Shown here piece after piece: positions 32,299 to 43,120 of a stretch of DNA of 60,693 bases. Both the position numbers and the translations under genes were made by a program. This DNA is from Mycoplasma marinum (GTDB lineage Bacteria > Bacillota_I > Bacilli_A > Mycoplasmatales > Metamycoplasmataceae), in assembly GCF_004335975.1 (NCBI RefSeq), contig NZ_PSZO01000008.1:1-60693 (forward strand), written 5' to 3'. Position 1 is the first letter of the stretch; every line of letters starts with the position of its first letter. The notes under the pieces were generated by a model. The model ran no database searches. It had not been told where the DNA came from and saw only the letters and a list, made by a program, of their open reading frames with translations.

Positions 32299-33039
32299 AT
32301 GAAGAATCAAGAAAACTTACAAATTAAACCAACAACAAATCCCTTGGATTGAAGGAATGGTAATCCAACTGATATGTGTAAATCATGATATATGATTTGA
32401 TATAAAGCGCCCTGAAACTTTGGATACTTTAATGCATTTAAATCAAAGGAAAGCGAATATACAACAGACGTTATAGAGGCCTTTTTAGAGCTTCTTAAAT
32501 GAAGAATTGATATGATCGTAAAATCAGGTTCAACACCAATTATTGTTCTTCCACCAAGGAAAAACAGTTGAGACCAAACAATGAAGTTTGTTGTTGAAAA
32601 CATTGAAGGTGTTGAATTCATTAAAATTAAAACACCAGAATACAGAGGACTTCACTTCTTAAAGGATAAAGAAGAAAGAGAGAAAACAATTGAGAGTGTT
32701 TTTCCCAAATGAAAAGTTAAGTTTAATCCTGAAGTATTAGAAAAAGAAAATGTTCATTATATCTTTGTTGATGATTTTTATACAACTGGGACAACAACAA
32801 AAGCCGTCTTTAAAGCAATCCAGGAAAATACAAGACTTCCCGAAATTAAACTTGTTGATGATGAATTAACAAACTTTGACGCTTTATATATGGCAAGAAC
32901 TCAAAACAAGCGTAATGCTAAAAGTAGAAATATGTGAATTGTTGATTTTGAATTATCTGAAAAAGTTAATAAATTAGCTCTAGATGATAAATTTAAAGAT
33001 AATGAAAGAGATAGTAGTTTTTACAAAAAAGAAAAATAA
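32299..33039 (+). CDS. Phosphoribosyltransferase-like protein
   Basis: This gene encodes 246 residues with eight TGA Trp codons, so a standard-code reading destroys it. The motif YIFVDDFYTTGTTTKAV (~154-170) is the PRPP-binding loop of type I phosphoribosyltransferases (two acidic residues then TTGTT), as in ComF-like proteins. The N-terminal Trp-rich part (CKSWYMIWYKAPWNFGYF) is unusual and not recognised. The substrate is unknown. An AGGAG ribosome site precedes the ATG. Confidence 0.7.
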
Positions 33040-33048
33040 GAAAATGGT

Positions 33049-33074
33049 CAATCTTAAAGGATTGCTATTTTTTT
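33049..33074 (+). terminator. Terminator after the phosphoribosyltransferase-like gene
   Basis: CAATC pairs with GATTG, followed by a T-rich run. Confidence 0.65.
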
Positions 33075-33094
33075 AAACCTTTATTTATTTTGTT

Positions 33095-33135
33095 ATTAAA
33101 AAAAGACTATCCCCTTTAAAAGAAGAAAGTCTTTT
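33095..33135 (-). terminator. Terminator of the tRNA-Leu transcript
   Basis: On the minus strand AAAAGACT pairs with AGTCTTTT and is followed by TTTTAATAAC. It lies about 50 bases beyond the tRNA. Confidence 0.75.
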
Positions 33136-33183
33136 ATGAATCAAGAAGATTCTTTATTTTTGGTATGGTCAACAATGTTGATA

Positions 33184-33266
33184 TGGTACCCGCGACTGGA
33201 CTTGAACCAGCACGCACGAGGCAAGAGGGTTTGAATCTCTCATGTCTACCATTCCATCACGCGGGC
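33184..33266 (-). tRNA. tRNA-Leu(CAA)
   Basis: The 83-nt sequence folds as a class II tRNA: acceptor stem GCCCGCG with CGCGGGT, D arm with GGAATGGTAGAC, anticodon loop TTCAAAC (CAA), a long variable arm (GCCTCGTGCGTG region) and T arm GGTTCAAGTCC. CCA is encoded. It reads UUG leucine codons. It lies 18 bases downstream of a membrane protein gene on the same strand, so the two may share a transcript. Confidence 0.93.
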
Positions 33267-33283
33267 ATTTATTACTCTATATA

Positions 33284-34078
33284 TTATAAAGAGTTTTTTA
33301 CCTTATTTTTAAATAAATATTTTAATGATATTAATGGATAGAAAATAAAACCAAATATTGGCATCATTATAGCCCAAAATACTAGTCACATTCCTGCTTT
33401 TAAATCTGCTGCAAATCTAATTAATTTATTAGCAATCGAGAATATTATTGCAACACCTCAAGCTATAATGAAAACAAGTAATCATATAGCTGAATCACCA
33501 GATATATCAGTGAATCATGCTCCTGCAGATTTAATCATATACATTAATATTTCTGGTTTAATGTTTGAACCACTTTGAATATCATTGATAATTCCATCTA
33601 TATCTATATGTTGTGCAAATTTAGCGGCACTTATAATAAATTCTTTTACATGTGGAGTAACTGAAATGTCAAAGAATTTTAGTTCCCCTTGACCAGCAAC
33701 AAATAATATCGCCTTAATTGTTTGTGCGTTTGTTGTTTTATCATTAAGCAACATCTGTAGTTGGTTTTTAAGTATTATTGTATTTTCAATAGAAGTTCCA
33801 TTAGATTTTAATATAATTCTATTTTCTCCAAAACTTTGGTTAAATAAATCAGCAAATTTTTGTAATTCAGGATTAGTTCATTTATGTTTTTGTATATTAT
33901 TGCTAATATCATCTAAATATTCTTTAAAATCTTTTGCATAAAGTAGGCCCTTTGCCTCATTATAAAATCTTAATATAAGAATTACAATCATTGTCAAAGC
34001 TCAAATAATAACTGCCCCAATTAATAAATTGAATGCCGCACTAATGATGGGTGTAATTTGTAATTTTTGTTTTTTCAC
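33284..34078 (-). CDS. Unknown membrane protein
   Basis: This gene encodes 264 residues with four TGA Trp codons. There is one membrane helix near the N-terminus (~14-36), a soluble middle of about 150 residues, and two helices near the C-terminus (AIWLLVFIIAWGVAIIFSI and WLVFWAMMMPIFGFIFYPL). No family recognised. The start is GTG at 34078, behind a clear AAGGGGG ribosome site; a later ATG would lose part of the first helix. tRNA-Leu follows closely on the same strand. Confidence 0.75.
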
Positions 34079-34182
34079 TATGGCCCCCTTAATTTTTATA
34101 TATTTTAATTTTATATTAGAAGTGTAATAAAAACAATAAAATAAACATTCTTATTTTTTAATAATTTATTTATAATTCAAAT

Positions 34183-35493
34183 ATGTATGACACAATAGCA
34201 GCAATTTCTTCGGGAAATATAAATCAAGCAATATCAATTATTAGGGTTTCTGGACCTGAAGCTTTTGACATAGTTTCAAAAATATTTACTGGTAAAGTTG
34301 GTAAGGATAAAACACTAACTTTTGGTAATATTATGGATCAAGAACAAATGGTGGATGAGGTGCTAGTCGCTTGATTTGTTGGGCCAAATACTTTTGTAGG
34401 AGAAGATACTGTAGAAATTAATGCTCATGGTGGTGTTGTAAATACTAATAAAATATTGGAACTAATATTAGCAAATGGTGCAAGAATGGCAGAGAATGGC
34501 GAGTTTTCAAGGCGTTCATTTATGAATGGGAAAATGGACCTTGTTAAAGCTGAAGCAATTAATGATTTAATTCATGCCAAGTCTGAGTCACAAACACAAT
34601 TATCAGTTAAAAAATTCGATGGTAAAACTTCTAAATTAATTGATGAACTTAAAAATAAACTATTAAACATCATTGCAACATGTGAAGTTAATATTGATTA
34701 TCCTGAATATGATGATGTTGAACAACTTACAACTGAAAATTTATTGCCTGCATTAATGAAAATAGAGAATGAAATTAAAGAAATTGTTCGTGTCTCAACT
34801 TCATCAAGAGTCATTTATGAAGGTGTGAGTGTTGCTATTGTTGGTAAACCAAATGCTGGTAAATCTTCGTTATTAAATGCTCTTTTACAAGAAGAAAAAG
34901 CCATTGTTACTGATACACCTGGGACAACAAGAGATATTGTCGAAGGTTCATTGCAGGTTGGTCAAGTATTACTTAAGATTAAAGATACTGCAGGAATTCA
35001 TAAGACTGAAGATAAAATTGAAAAAATTGGTATTGAAAAATCAATCTCAGAGATTTCAAAATCAGATCTTGTAATTCATCTAATAGATTCAAAAGAGGGT
35101 CAAACAAAAGAAGATGAAGAAATCGAATTAGCAGCTAAAGGAAAACCTTATTTAAAAGTTTGAAATAAAAATGATTTAGTTCAACAAAAAGGTATATCAA
35201 TTTCTGCAAAGGAAAATGAATTAAAAGAACTTTATGAAGCAATTGAAGAAGAATTCAAAAATATTGATTTAAATGATGAAAGAATTGTTTACAACACAAG
35301 ACAACTTTCACTAATTAAAGCATCTTTAATATCAATTCAAGATGCAATTAGCGGTCTTAATATGCAACTTGGTCCTGATACCATCATAATTGATATTCAA
35401 AAAGCTTGAGATGATCTTGCTAATATTCTAGGTAAGGCAGACCAAGAAGATTTATTGGATTCTATGTTTAAAAATTTCTGTTTAGGTAAATAA
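34183..35493 (+). CDS. mnmE: tRNA modification GTPase MnmE
   Basis: This gene encodes 436 residues with TGA Trp codons. It shows the N-terminal domain ([25 protein letters not shown]), G domain with P-loop [15 protein letters not shown], switch region [13 protein letters not shown] and DTAGI, and the catalytic C-terminus FCLGK. With MnmG it modifies the wobble uridine of tRNAs. TATAAT (34171-34176) is six bases before the ATG, so the mRNA is probably leaderless. tatD follows after 44 bases from its own promoter. Confidence 0.96.
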
Positions 35494-35537
35494 TATATTT
35501 GCCTTTTTTTATAATCTTTTTTAATTATAATTATTGT

Positions 35538-36299
35538 ATGAAATATATAGATACACATATGCACGTAGTGCCTTCTGAATTTGATAATTATGAAGAAGTT
35601 ATAGAAGCAGCTTTTAAAAATGAAGTAGCAACAATGTTTGTTGTTGGTTGTGAAAGAGGAACTATTCCAGAAACACTTGAAATTGCCAAAAAATATAAAG
35701 GAATATATCCAATTATTGGAATACATCCAAATGATGCAACTGGTCCTTCAGATGCAAAATTCATAAGAGAAAACCTCACAAAAGAAGTAGTAGCCATTGG
35801 AGAGATTGGTTTGGATTATCATTGAGAAGATAATCCTTCAAAGGAAGTTCAAATTAAAGTTTTAGAAGAACAGCTGGATTTAGCTTTAGAAAAAAGATTG
35901 CCTGCCATTATACACTCAAGAGATGCTCATGAAGATACAATAAAGGTCCTTTCGAAAGAAAAATATAGAGATTTAAGGATAGTTATGCATTCATATGCTT
36001 ATGGTGCTGAAAAGCTACAAGAATACTTAAATATTGGTTGTTATATATCTTTTTCAGGTATTGTAACTTTTAAAAATGCTCATGACTTTAAAGAAGCTGC
36101 AAAGCAAGTTCCTGCAAATAGGGTTTTATCTGAAACTGATGCCCCATATTTAGCTCCAGTCCCACATAGAGGTAAGAAAAACACACCCGCTTTTGTAAAA
36201 GATACAGTTAAATATTTGGCTGAATTAAGAGGTGAATCTCTAGAAGAATTAACGGAATCAATAGCCACAAATGTTTTTGATATTTTTGGCATTAAATAA
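35538..36299 (+). CDS. tatD: TatD-family metal-dependent hydrolase/DNase
   Basis: This gene encodes 253 residues with one TGA Trp codon. TatD motifs are YIDTHMHV (His pair), AIGEIGLDYHW (metal-binding Glu), PAIIHSRDAHEDT, VMHSYAYG and LSETDAPYLAP (Asp). The TIM-barrel enzyme acts as a 3'-5' exonuclease/DNase. TATAAT (35526-35531) is six bases before the ATG, so the mRNA is probably leaderless. Confidence 0.92.
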
Positions 36300-36520
36300 T
36301 TTATAAAGACTATTTTAATTATCTCTACAAGGATATTTTTTTAAATAAATGCATAACCAAATTATTATGATCCACAAAATTTAATAAGAAATTAAACGAA
36401 AATTTTGGATCCTAATATTAAAAAACTTAGAAAAAGAGAAACAAATATCATTAAAATCATTTTTTAAATAATTGTTCCTTAACTTTCATCCCAATTGTTA
36501 TAACAATGTATAATTTATAT

Positions 36521-37450
36521 ATGACTTTAAACAATTTAAAACTAACAAGCCAGATAGTTGATAAGTTTGCGCAACAAGTTATACCAATGAGTGAATTAAG
36601 AATTAAATCTAAGGAAATCTTTTCAGATAGAATTATTAGAATTTCCACACATGCCTTAAACAGAATGAACGAAAGATTAGACGTTAAAAAAGAAAAGCCA
36701 GAATACGCACAATTTATACGTTCAAAAATATATGGAAAACATAAAATCATGATGACTTATAAGACACATGATATATTCATTTGTGATATCTCATTTGGAG
36801 AAGTAGATATGACATTAGTGTTAAAAAAACATGAAGAATACTATATATTAATTACTGCATATATAAACTCTGCAGAGAGATTTGTAGAATTTATGAAGGA
36901 ACAATATTCAAAAGAAGAAAAAGGAAGCCAAGTTGAGCAAATATTAAAAGACTCATTATTTGGTGGTAAATCTTCAGAAGAATTCTTTAATGATTTCGAA
37001 AAGAAATATAACTTAACTCAAGAAATTGCGCCCAAACCAACTGCAAATAAAAATGTAAAACAAAAAACGCCAAAACAAGGAAAAGAAGTACATAGACAAA
37101 GACTCGATGATGAATTTATGGATAAACTTATAAATGAATTAAAATTGCCAGAATTTAGTGCTACAGAAAAACCTGAAACTAAAAAATTCAAAATGCCTAG
37201 ACCAAAACCACAAGTTAAAACAGGAACTTACCAACAGTCTTATGACGAGAATTATATGGATTCATTATTAAATGATAATTCTCTTGTCCAACAAAGTGTT
37301 GAAGACATAGTTGAATTTGAACCAGAAACTGTTCAAAAGGTGGTTATATCTGAAAATGATAGAGAAACAAAAATACCCGAACAAAAAGCTATACACAAGC
37401 AGGAATTAGATGATGATTTAATGAAAGAATTATTAGGAGATTTTGCTTAA
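36521..37450 (+). CDS. Unknown protein with three C-terminal LDD-type repeats
   Basis: This gene encodes 309 residues. The N-terminal ~130 residues (ISTHALNRMNERLDV, then a beta-rich stretch ending YYILITAYINSAERF) recall small RelE/DUF4258-like folds, but weakly. The rest is Pro/Lys/Gln-rich and low in order, carrying three copies of a short motif: HRQRLDDEFMDKLI (from 191), YQQSYDENYMDSLL (from 237) and HKQELDDDLMKELL (from 292, at the C-terminus). The start at 36521 is six bases after TATAAT. It is followed after 40 bases by an exonuclease gene, with which it may share a transcript. Confidence 0.7.
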   Translation: MTLNNLKLTSQIVDKFAQQVIPMSELRIKSKEIFSDRIIRISTHALNRMNERLDVKKEKPEYAQFIRSKIYGKHKIMMTYKTHDIFICDISFGEVDMTLVLKKHEEYYILITAYINSAERFVEFMKEQYSKEEKGSQVEQILKDSLFGGKSSEEFFNDFEKKYNLTQEIAPKPTANKNVKQKTPKQGKEVHRQRLDDEFMDKLINELKLPEFSATEKPETKKFKMPRPKPQVKTGTYQQSYDENYMDSLLNDNSLVQQSVEDIVEFEPETVQKVVISENDRETKIPEQKAIHKQELDDDLMKELLGDFA

Positions 37451-37490
37451 CATAAAACAAAGATAATGAAAATGAATAAGAGGAGAATTT

Positions 37491-38012
37491 ATGATTAATA
37501 ATGGAAAAGACTTTATAGTTCTTGATATTGAAACAACAGGATTTTCACCATTAACTGAAGAAATAATTGAAATTGCAGCTGTTAAGGTTTGTGGAAAAAC
37601 ACTAGAAGTATTGGATACTTTTGAACTTTTAGTCGAAAGTAATAAAAACATTCCGCCTTTTATAACTAATTTAACAGGAATAACAAATAGAATGGTTCAA
37701 GAATCAGGGATTGAAATAGAAATAGCATTGACAATGTTGAGCAAGTTTTCAAAAGATTTAAATGTTTTTGCTCATTATTCACCTTTTGATAAAGGGTTTA
37801 TTAGAGAAAACCTAAAAAAACATTCAATTGATTTTGAGACAAGTGAGTGATTTGATACTATTGATTTATTTAAAGCTAAATGACCTGGAAGAAAAACTTA
37901 TAAATTAGAATCATTAATAGTAGATTTTAATTTAGCAAGCAAAGAGGATCACCGTGCTCTTAGCGATACTATGCATACATTAAAATTAATGAAAATAACA
38001 AGGGAGAATTAA
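37491..38012 (+). CDS. DnaQ-like 3'-5' exonuclease
   Basis: This 173-residue protein is a stand-alone DEDDh exonuclease domain: motif I VLDIETTGFSPLTEE, motif II HYSPFDKGFI and motif III DHRALSDT. It resembles the epsilon proofreading subunit domain, but no polymerase is attached. A GAGGAGA ribosome site precedes the ATG. Two TGA Trp codons occur. Its TAA overlaps the ATG of the next small gene (TAATG). Confidence 0.85.
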
Positions 38013-38263
38013 TGAAGAGAACTTTAAGTTGAATTAGAGAAGAACAAAAAGATTGTTTTGGCAATGTTGGTGAACCAACTATTAAATTAATTTGGCCACC
38101 AGTAAAAGATGGTGCAATTATTCCTGAAAACAAGATGTTACTTTCTAAGAAGAGTATTGATGAAATTGGTTCTTCTACTAAAGGTGAAGTAAATGGTATT
38201 AGATATTCAGTTACTAAACAATTTGTTTTAGGGATAAATACGGTGGATGATTTGAAGTATTAA
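38012..38263 (+). CDS. Unknown 83-residue protein
   Basis: This small frame begins in the TAATG overlap with the exonuclease gene and has one TGA Trp codon (TLSWIREEQ). AGGGAG inside the preceding gene is its ribosome site, so it is translationally coupled. Sequence: mixed, with IKLIWPPVKDGAIIPE in the middle. No family recognised. The coupling suggests a role with the exonuclease, by inference only. Confidence 0.65.
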
Positions 38264-38305
38264 AAATGGTTCAAAAATAGACATCAACAAACGTAAAAAA
38301 TATTT

Positions 38306-38328
38306 ACATCCTAAAGGGTGTTTTTTAT
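38306..38328 (+). terminator. Terminator of the exonuclease operon
   Basis: ACATCC pairs with GGGTGT (one G-T pair), followed by TTTTTT. Confidence 0.75.
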
Positions 38329-38459
38329 ATCGAAATACAAGACAAAAGAATGGTAATTATACTGAATTTGACTTGTTAAATATATTGATTTATTTATCAA
38401 TTTTAATAGTGAATGTTTTTTAGTATTAAAAAAGAAACTCTTTCAAGTTCCTTAATTAT

Positions 38460-39362
38460 TTACTTTTTAGCAGGTGTCTTTTTTGTTGCAGCTTTTTTTG
38501 TTGCTTTTGCAGTTCCTGTAAAAGTTGAAGCAATTGAAGCTATATTTGTTAACTCTGAAGGCAAGATGATTGTTGCAGCTTCTGAGTTAGCAGTTTGTAC
38601 TAGGGCTTCATATCCTCTAAGAATTAATGAAGACTCTGTTGGGTTTGAAGAATTAATTAACTTAATCGCTTCTTTTCTACCTTCAGCCTGTAAAATTTCT
38701 CTTTGCTTTTCACCTTCGGCTATAAGGATTGAAGAACGTTTTTCACCTTCGGCACGAAGTATTTCTGCTTCTTTTACACCTTCAGCATCAAGAATTTTTT
38801 CACGTTTACCACGTTCTGCACGCATTTGTTTTTCCATGGCACGTCTAATATCTTCTGGTGGTAAGATATTTTTTAATTCAACACGAATGATTTTGATACC
38901 TCAAGGATCGGTTGCAACATCCAATATTTCTCTAAGTTTTTCATTAATTACATCTCTTGATGTTAGTGTTTGGTCTAATTCAAGATCACCAATTAAGTTA
39001 CGTAATGTTGTTGCTGTTAAGTTTTCTACAGCGCTTATTGGGTTCATAACCCCATAAGCATATAGTTTAGGATCAGTTATTTGCATATAAACAACTGTAT
39101 CGATTTTCATTGTAACATTATCTTTTGTAATAACGTCCTGAGCTGGAAAGTCTAAAACTTTCTCTTTTAATGTTTCTTTTAAAACTAGCCTATCTATAAT
39201 TGGTACTATAAAGTTAACACCATTTTTTAAAATTTTCTTAAATGAACCAAGTCTTTCAACTACGAAAACATTTGTTTGTGGAACAATTTTTATTCCTAAA
39301 CAAACAAATACAATAATTAAAAGAACTATAACACCTATTACTACTCCTAATATTATTCCCAT
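38460..39362 (-). CDS. SPFH/band 7 (stomatin-like) membrane protein
   Basis: This gene encodes 300 residues. An N-terminal membrane helix (ILGVVIGVIVLLIIVFVCLG) is followed by the SPFH domain (VPQTNVFVVERLGSFKK, LDFPAQDVITKDNVTM, QMRAERGKREKILDAEGVK), a coiled-coil with repeated AEG units, and an unusual Lys/Ala/Thr tail (ATKKAATKKTPAKK). One TGA Trp codon occurs. Stomatin-like proteins organise membrane domains and control proteases. It lies one base downstream of the NfeD-like gene, the usual partner. Confidence 0.9.
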
Positions 39363-39363
39363 T

Positions 39364-39807
39364 TTACTCTCCTATTTTTTTATTTACTATAAAAGTTGCA
39401 CCTTTAATTGATTTAACGATTACAACTTCGCCTTTTTTAATCTTATCTTCAGATTTGAATCTAAAGTTTTTGTCACCAATAACAATTCTTCCAAATCCCT
39501 TTTCATTTCCTGAAATAGTTTTATACTCTTGATTTATAAAATCTAAGTAACCATCTTCAGAATCATGAATAAACCGTTTATTCTTAAAAATTATGAAATA
39601 CAATACTAATCATGAAAGAATTCAAGAAATACCAAACGCTACAAATTCCGGCCAGATTAAGTCACTGTATTTAGCATGCACAGCGATGGCAATGATTGAA
39701 CCAAACATCGCAGCAAACCCTACTTGTTGAACAGTATTAATTTCAACAATTAAAAATACAATTGCTAAAATAGCCCAAACAATAAACATTGTTATGAAAA
39801 ATCCCAT
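39364..39807 (-). CDS. NfeD-like membrane protein
   Basis: This gene encodes 147 residues with two TGA Trp codons. Membrane helices span the first ~75 residues (FITMFIVWAILAIVFLIVE, VGFAAMFGSIIAIAV, FVAFGISWILSWLVLYFI) and a C-terminal OB-fold-like NfeD domain follows (GRIVIGDKNFRFKS, GEVVIVKSIKGATFIV). NfeD works with SPFH proteins, and the SPFH gene follows directly. An AAAGGGGG ribosome site precedes the ATG. Confidence 0.85.
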
Positions 39808-39931
39808 AGCACCCCCTTTATATTTAAATTATATACCTTTTTACATTGCTATAAGTATTCTTGGAGCTATTTTTATGTATCACAATTTAAAAATATATAT
39901 TGAAAATAAAAAAACAAACTATAATTAACAC

Positions 39932-40738
39932 ATGACAAAAAAAATAAAAATTATAATGAATATAAATTTAATATTTTGATTAATAGCAGCAATATCAATA
40001 TTACTAGGTTTTATCTTTACTTTCCTATTGAGTAAAGGAGTTCAAGGCGGGACAAATTCTCAAAACTTAGAGGATATTGGGAACACAGGTTCTAAAGCTG
40101 TTGGAGGAATATTAATCGCTGCATCTGTTGGGATAACTGCGATAGCAATGAGTATTGCATTTACAAAATTAAGAAAAGAAGCAGGTAAACCAATAACAAT
40201 AATTGCTTCGGTATCATTCTTGGTGGGTATTGTGATGACTATAATGTCAATTTTAGATATTGCTTCAATATGATCAATATGACCTTGATTAATTAACTTT
40301 ATATTTATGATTGGATTTGCTATTTTCTATTCAATCAACAAACAAATAAGAATTAAAAATAGATTTAATTCTTCAGAAAATAAATTAAAAATAGTTGGGA
40401 AATTACACACAGAAGGTATTTTAAATCTTGAAGAGTATGAATCAATTAAAAGAAGAATAATTTTTGAACACAATAAACTTAATCAATTAAAAGAAGAAAG
40501 TTCAGCTCAAAAAATTCAAAAAGAAAATTCAATTCAAAAAACTCATGAAGAGCAAATCGAAAGTCCAGCTAACCAAATAAAAGAAGAAAAAAAACAAATC
40601 AAAGAACAAAAAAAGCGAATAAAAGAAGAAAAAAAACAAATTAAAAGTCCGGTTCATCAACTAAAAGAAGAAAAAAAACAAATGAAGAAGACTAAAAATA
40701 AATTAAATAAAATTAAGAGAAAGAAAAGAAAGGAATAA
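39932..40738 (+). CDS. Membrane protein with SHOCT-like motif and basic/acidic tail
   Basis: This gene encodes 268 residues with several TGA Trp codons (for example WSIWPWLI near 113). Membrane helices occupy about 5-30, 50-70, 85-105 and 110-130. A SHOCT-like motif follows (GKLHTEGILNLEEYESIKRR), a short C-terminal helix pair often involved in oligomerisation. The tail is a Lys/Glu/Gln repeat (KEEKKQIK recurring). Function unknown. TATAAT (39920-39925) is six bases before the ATG, so the mRNA is probably leaderless. Confidence 0.7.
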
Positions 40739-40764
40739 ATCCTTCTTTTTTAATTAGATAATAA

Positions 40765-40805
40765 TTAGCACTCTAATGTTAAGAGTGCTAAAAAGGTGCT
40801 ATAAT
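40765..40805 (+). promoter_or_regulatory. CIRCE element and promoter of clpB
   Basis: TTAGCACTC, a 9-base spacer and GAGTGCTAA form a perfect CIRCE operator at 40765-40791, the site of the heat-shock repressor HrcA. The -10 box TATAAT, with an extended TGC before it, follows at 40800-40805. The transcript then has a leader of about 35 bases with an AGGAGG ribosome site. Confidence 0.97.
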
Positions 40806-40847
40806 AGTTAAGGAACAAAAATAATGTTCTTTAAAAAAGGAGGTATT

Positions 40848-42983
40848 ATGAACTTTAATTTTACACCCAATCAATCACAAAAAGATCCTTTAGTAGAATA
40901 TGGCCGTAACTTAATTGATGAAGCTATCAAAAATAAATTAGATCCAGTAATAGGTCGCGACGAGGAAATTAGGAGAATAATCAGAATACTCTCTAGAAAA
41001 ACTAAAAACAACCCTATATTAGTGGGTGAACCCGGTGTTGGTAAAACTGCCATTGTAGAGGGTTTGGCCCAAAAAATTGCAAATGGAGAAGTGCCTGAAA
41101 ATCTTAAAGATAAAGAATTATATGAGATAGATTTACCTTCAATGATTGCTGGTGCCAGTTATCAAGGTCAATTCGAAGAAAGAATGAAATCATTAATGAA
41201 AAAAGTTAAAGACTCAAATGGAAATATAATTATTTTCATTGATGAATTTCACACCCTTGTAGGAATGGGTAAAAATTCTGATGGTGGGATGGATGCTGCA
41301 CAAATAATAAAACCAATGTTAGCAAGAGGTGAAATGCATTTAATTGGTGCAACTACTCTTGATGAGCATAGAAAGTATATTGAATCAGACGCTGCACTTG
41401 AAAGAAGGATGCAAAAGATTGCAGTTCATGAGCCATCATTAGATGACACGATCTCAATTCTTAGAGGTCTAAAAGATAGATTAGAAACATTTCACGGTGT
41501 AACCATCAAGGACGATGCATTAATTTCAGCTGCCAAATTATCTACAAGATATATATCTGATAGATTCTTACCTGATAAAGCAATAGATCTTATTGATGAA
41601 GCTGCAGCAGGAATTCAAACTGAAATGAATTCAATGCCTGAAGAATTAGAAAAGGCTAAGCAAATAATTGGTAGGCTAACTATGGAAAAAACTGCGCTTT
41701 CCAAAGAAACCGGTGAAAGTATCCAAAATAGATTATCCAAAATAGATATTGAACTTAAAGAGCAACAAAAAGAATATGACACACTATTTAAAAAATGACA
41801 CGATGAAAAATCAGCGGTAAATAGTGTTAAAGATTTAAAAGAAGAACTAAATAAAGCTAATGCAGAACTAAATAGATTTAGGGTAGAAGGAAAATTTGAG
41901 AAAGCCTCCGAAATAATGTATTCTAGAATTCCTGAACTTAAACAAAAATTAGAAGAAGCAAAAGCTGGAAATAAAAGCAACTCTAACACACTAATAAAAG
42001 AAGTTGTTACTGAAAGTGAAATTGCTCAAATAGTTTCAAAATGAACTGGAATACCATTAACGAGTTTACTGGAATCTCAAAAAGAAAAATTATTGAAATT
42101 AAGAGAGTCACTCCAAGAAACGGTAAAAGGCCAAGATGAAGCGCTAGAACTTGTAACAGATGCTATTTTGCGTTCAAAAGCAAATATCAATGATCCAAAT
42201 AAACCAATAGGTTCATTTATCTTTATGGGAATGACAGGTGTTGGTAAAACAGAAGTTGCAAGAACTCTTGCTAAGAACTTATTCGATACTGAAAAAGCAA
42301 TGGTTAGACTTGATATGTCAGAATATATGGAGAAACATGCCGTTTCAAGATTAATTGGGTCCCCACCTGGTTATGTTGGATATGGCGAAGGTGGACAATT
42401 AACAGAAGCTGTTCGTCAAAGACTATATTCTATTGTATTATTTGATGAAATTGAAAAGGCTCATCCTGATGTTCTTAATATTCTTTTACAAATATTGGAT
42501 GATGGTCAAGTTACAGACTCAAAAGGTAAGTTAATCAACTTTAAAAATACGATTATAATAATGACAACCAATTTGGGTTCTGAAGAACTTATGAATAAAA
42601 AGAAAATCAAGCCCAAAGAAATCCTAATTAAATACTTAAGACCAGAGTTTATAAATAGGATTGATGAAATTATCCCCTTTAACTCATTAGATAAAACTGT
42701 TATTAAGCAAATTGTTTCATTAGAACTTGCTAAGTTAACAAAAAGAGTTAAAGAACAAAAAATTGAACTGACTTTTACTAAAAAGGCAGTTGAAGCAATA
42801 GCAAATAATTCATATGACCCTTTATTTGGTGCAAGACCAATTAAACGTTATATTAAAAAACACTTAGAATCATTAATAGCAAAACAAATAATCTCTTCAA
42901 AAATTCTTCCGAAAAATAATTATCAAATTGATTACAAACTAAAAACGTTTATTATTACTGATATTAAAAAAATAATGTCTTAA
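40848..42983 (+). CDS. clpB: ATP-dependent chaperone ClpB
   Basis: This 711-residue AAA+ disaggregase has the two ATPase domains (Walker [10 protein letters not shown] and GMTGVGKTE; Walker B FIDEFH and LFDEIEKAH; pore loop [11 protein letters not shown]) and a shortened coiled-coil middle domain. The N-terminal substrate domain is missing, as is common in mycoplasmas. Three TGA Trp codons occur. ClpB, with DnaK, dissolves protein aggregates. A perfect CIRCE operator upstream puts it under HrcA heat-shock control. Confidence 0.96.
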
Positions 42984-42996
42984 TTTCTAAGTATTA

Positions 42997-43029
42997 AAAC
43001 AATCTTAATACATATAGATTGTTTTTTTA
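42997..43029 (+). terminator. Terminator after clpB
   Basis: AAACAATCT pairs perfectly with AGATTGTTT, followed by a T run. Confidence 0.85.
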
Positions 43030-43120
43030 ATACTGTTTTAATATGTATTTACAAGTGTATTTTTTGTCTATATATTGTTTATAATTTTATAAGAGAGTTG
43101 AATTTTAAAAGGAGAGAACG

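Noticed and set aside
38413-39057. 214-codon plus-strand frame across the SPFH gene
   Set aside because: It is a shadow of the minus-strand SPFH/band 7 gene, which has clear family motifs and a partner gene.
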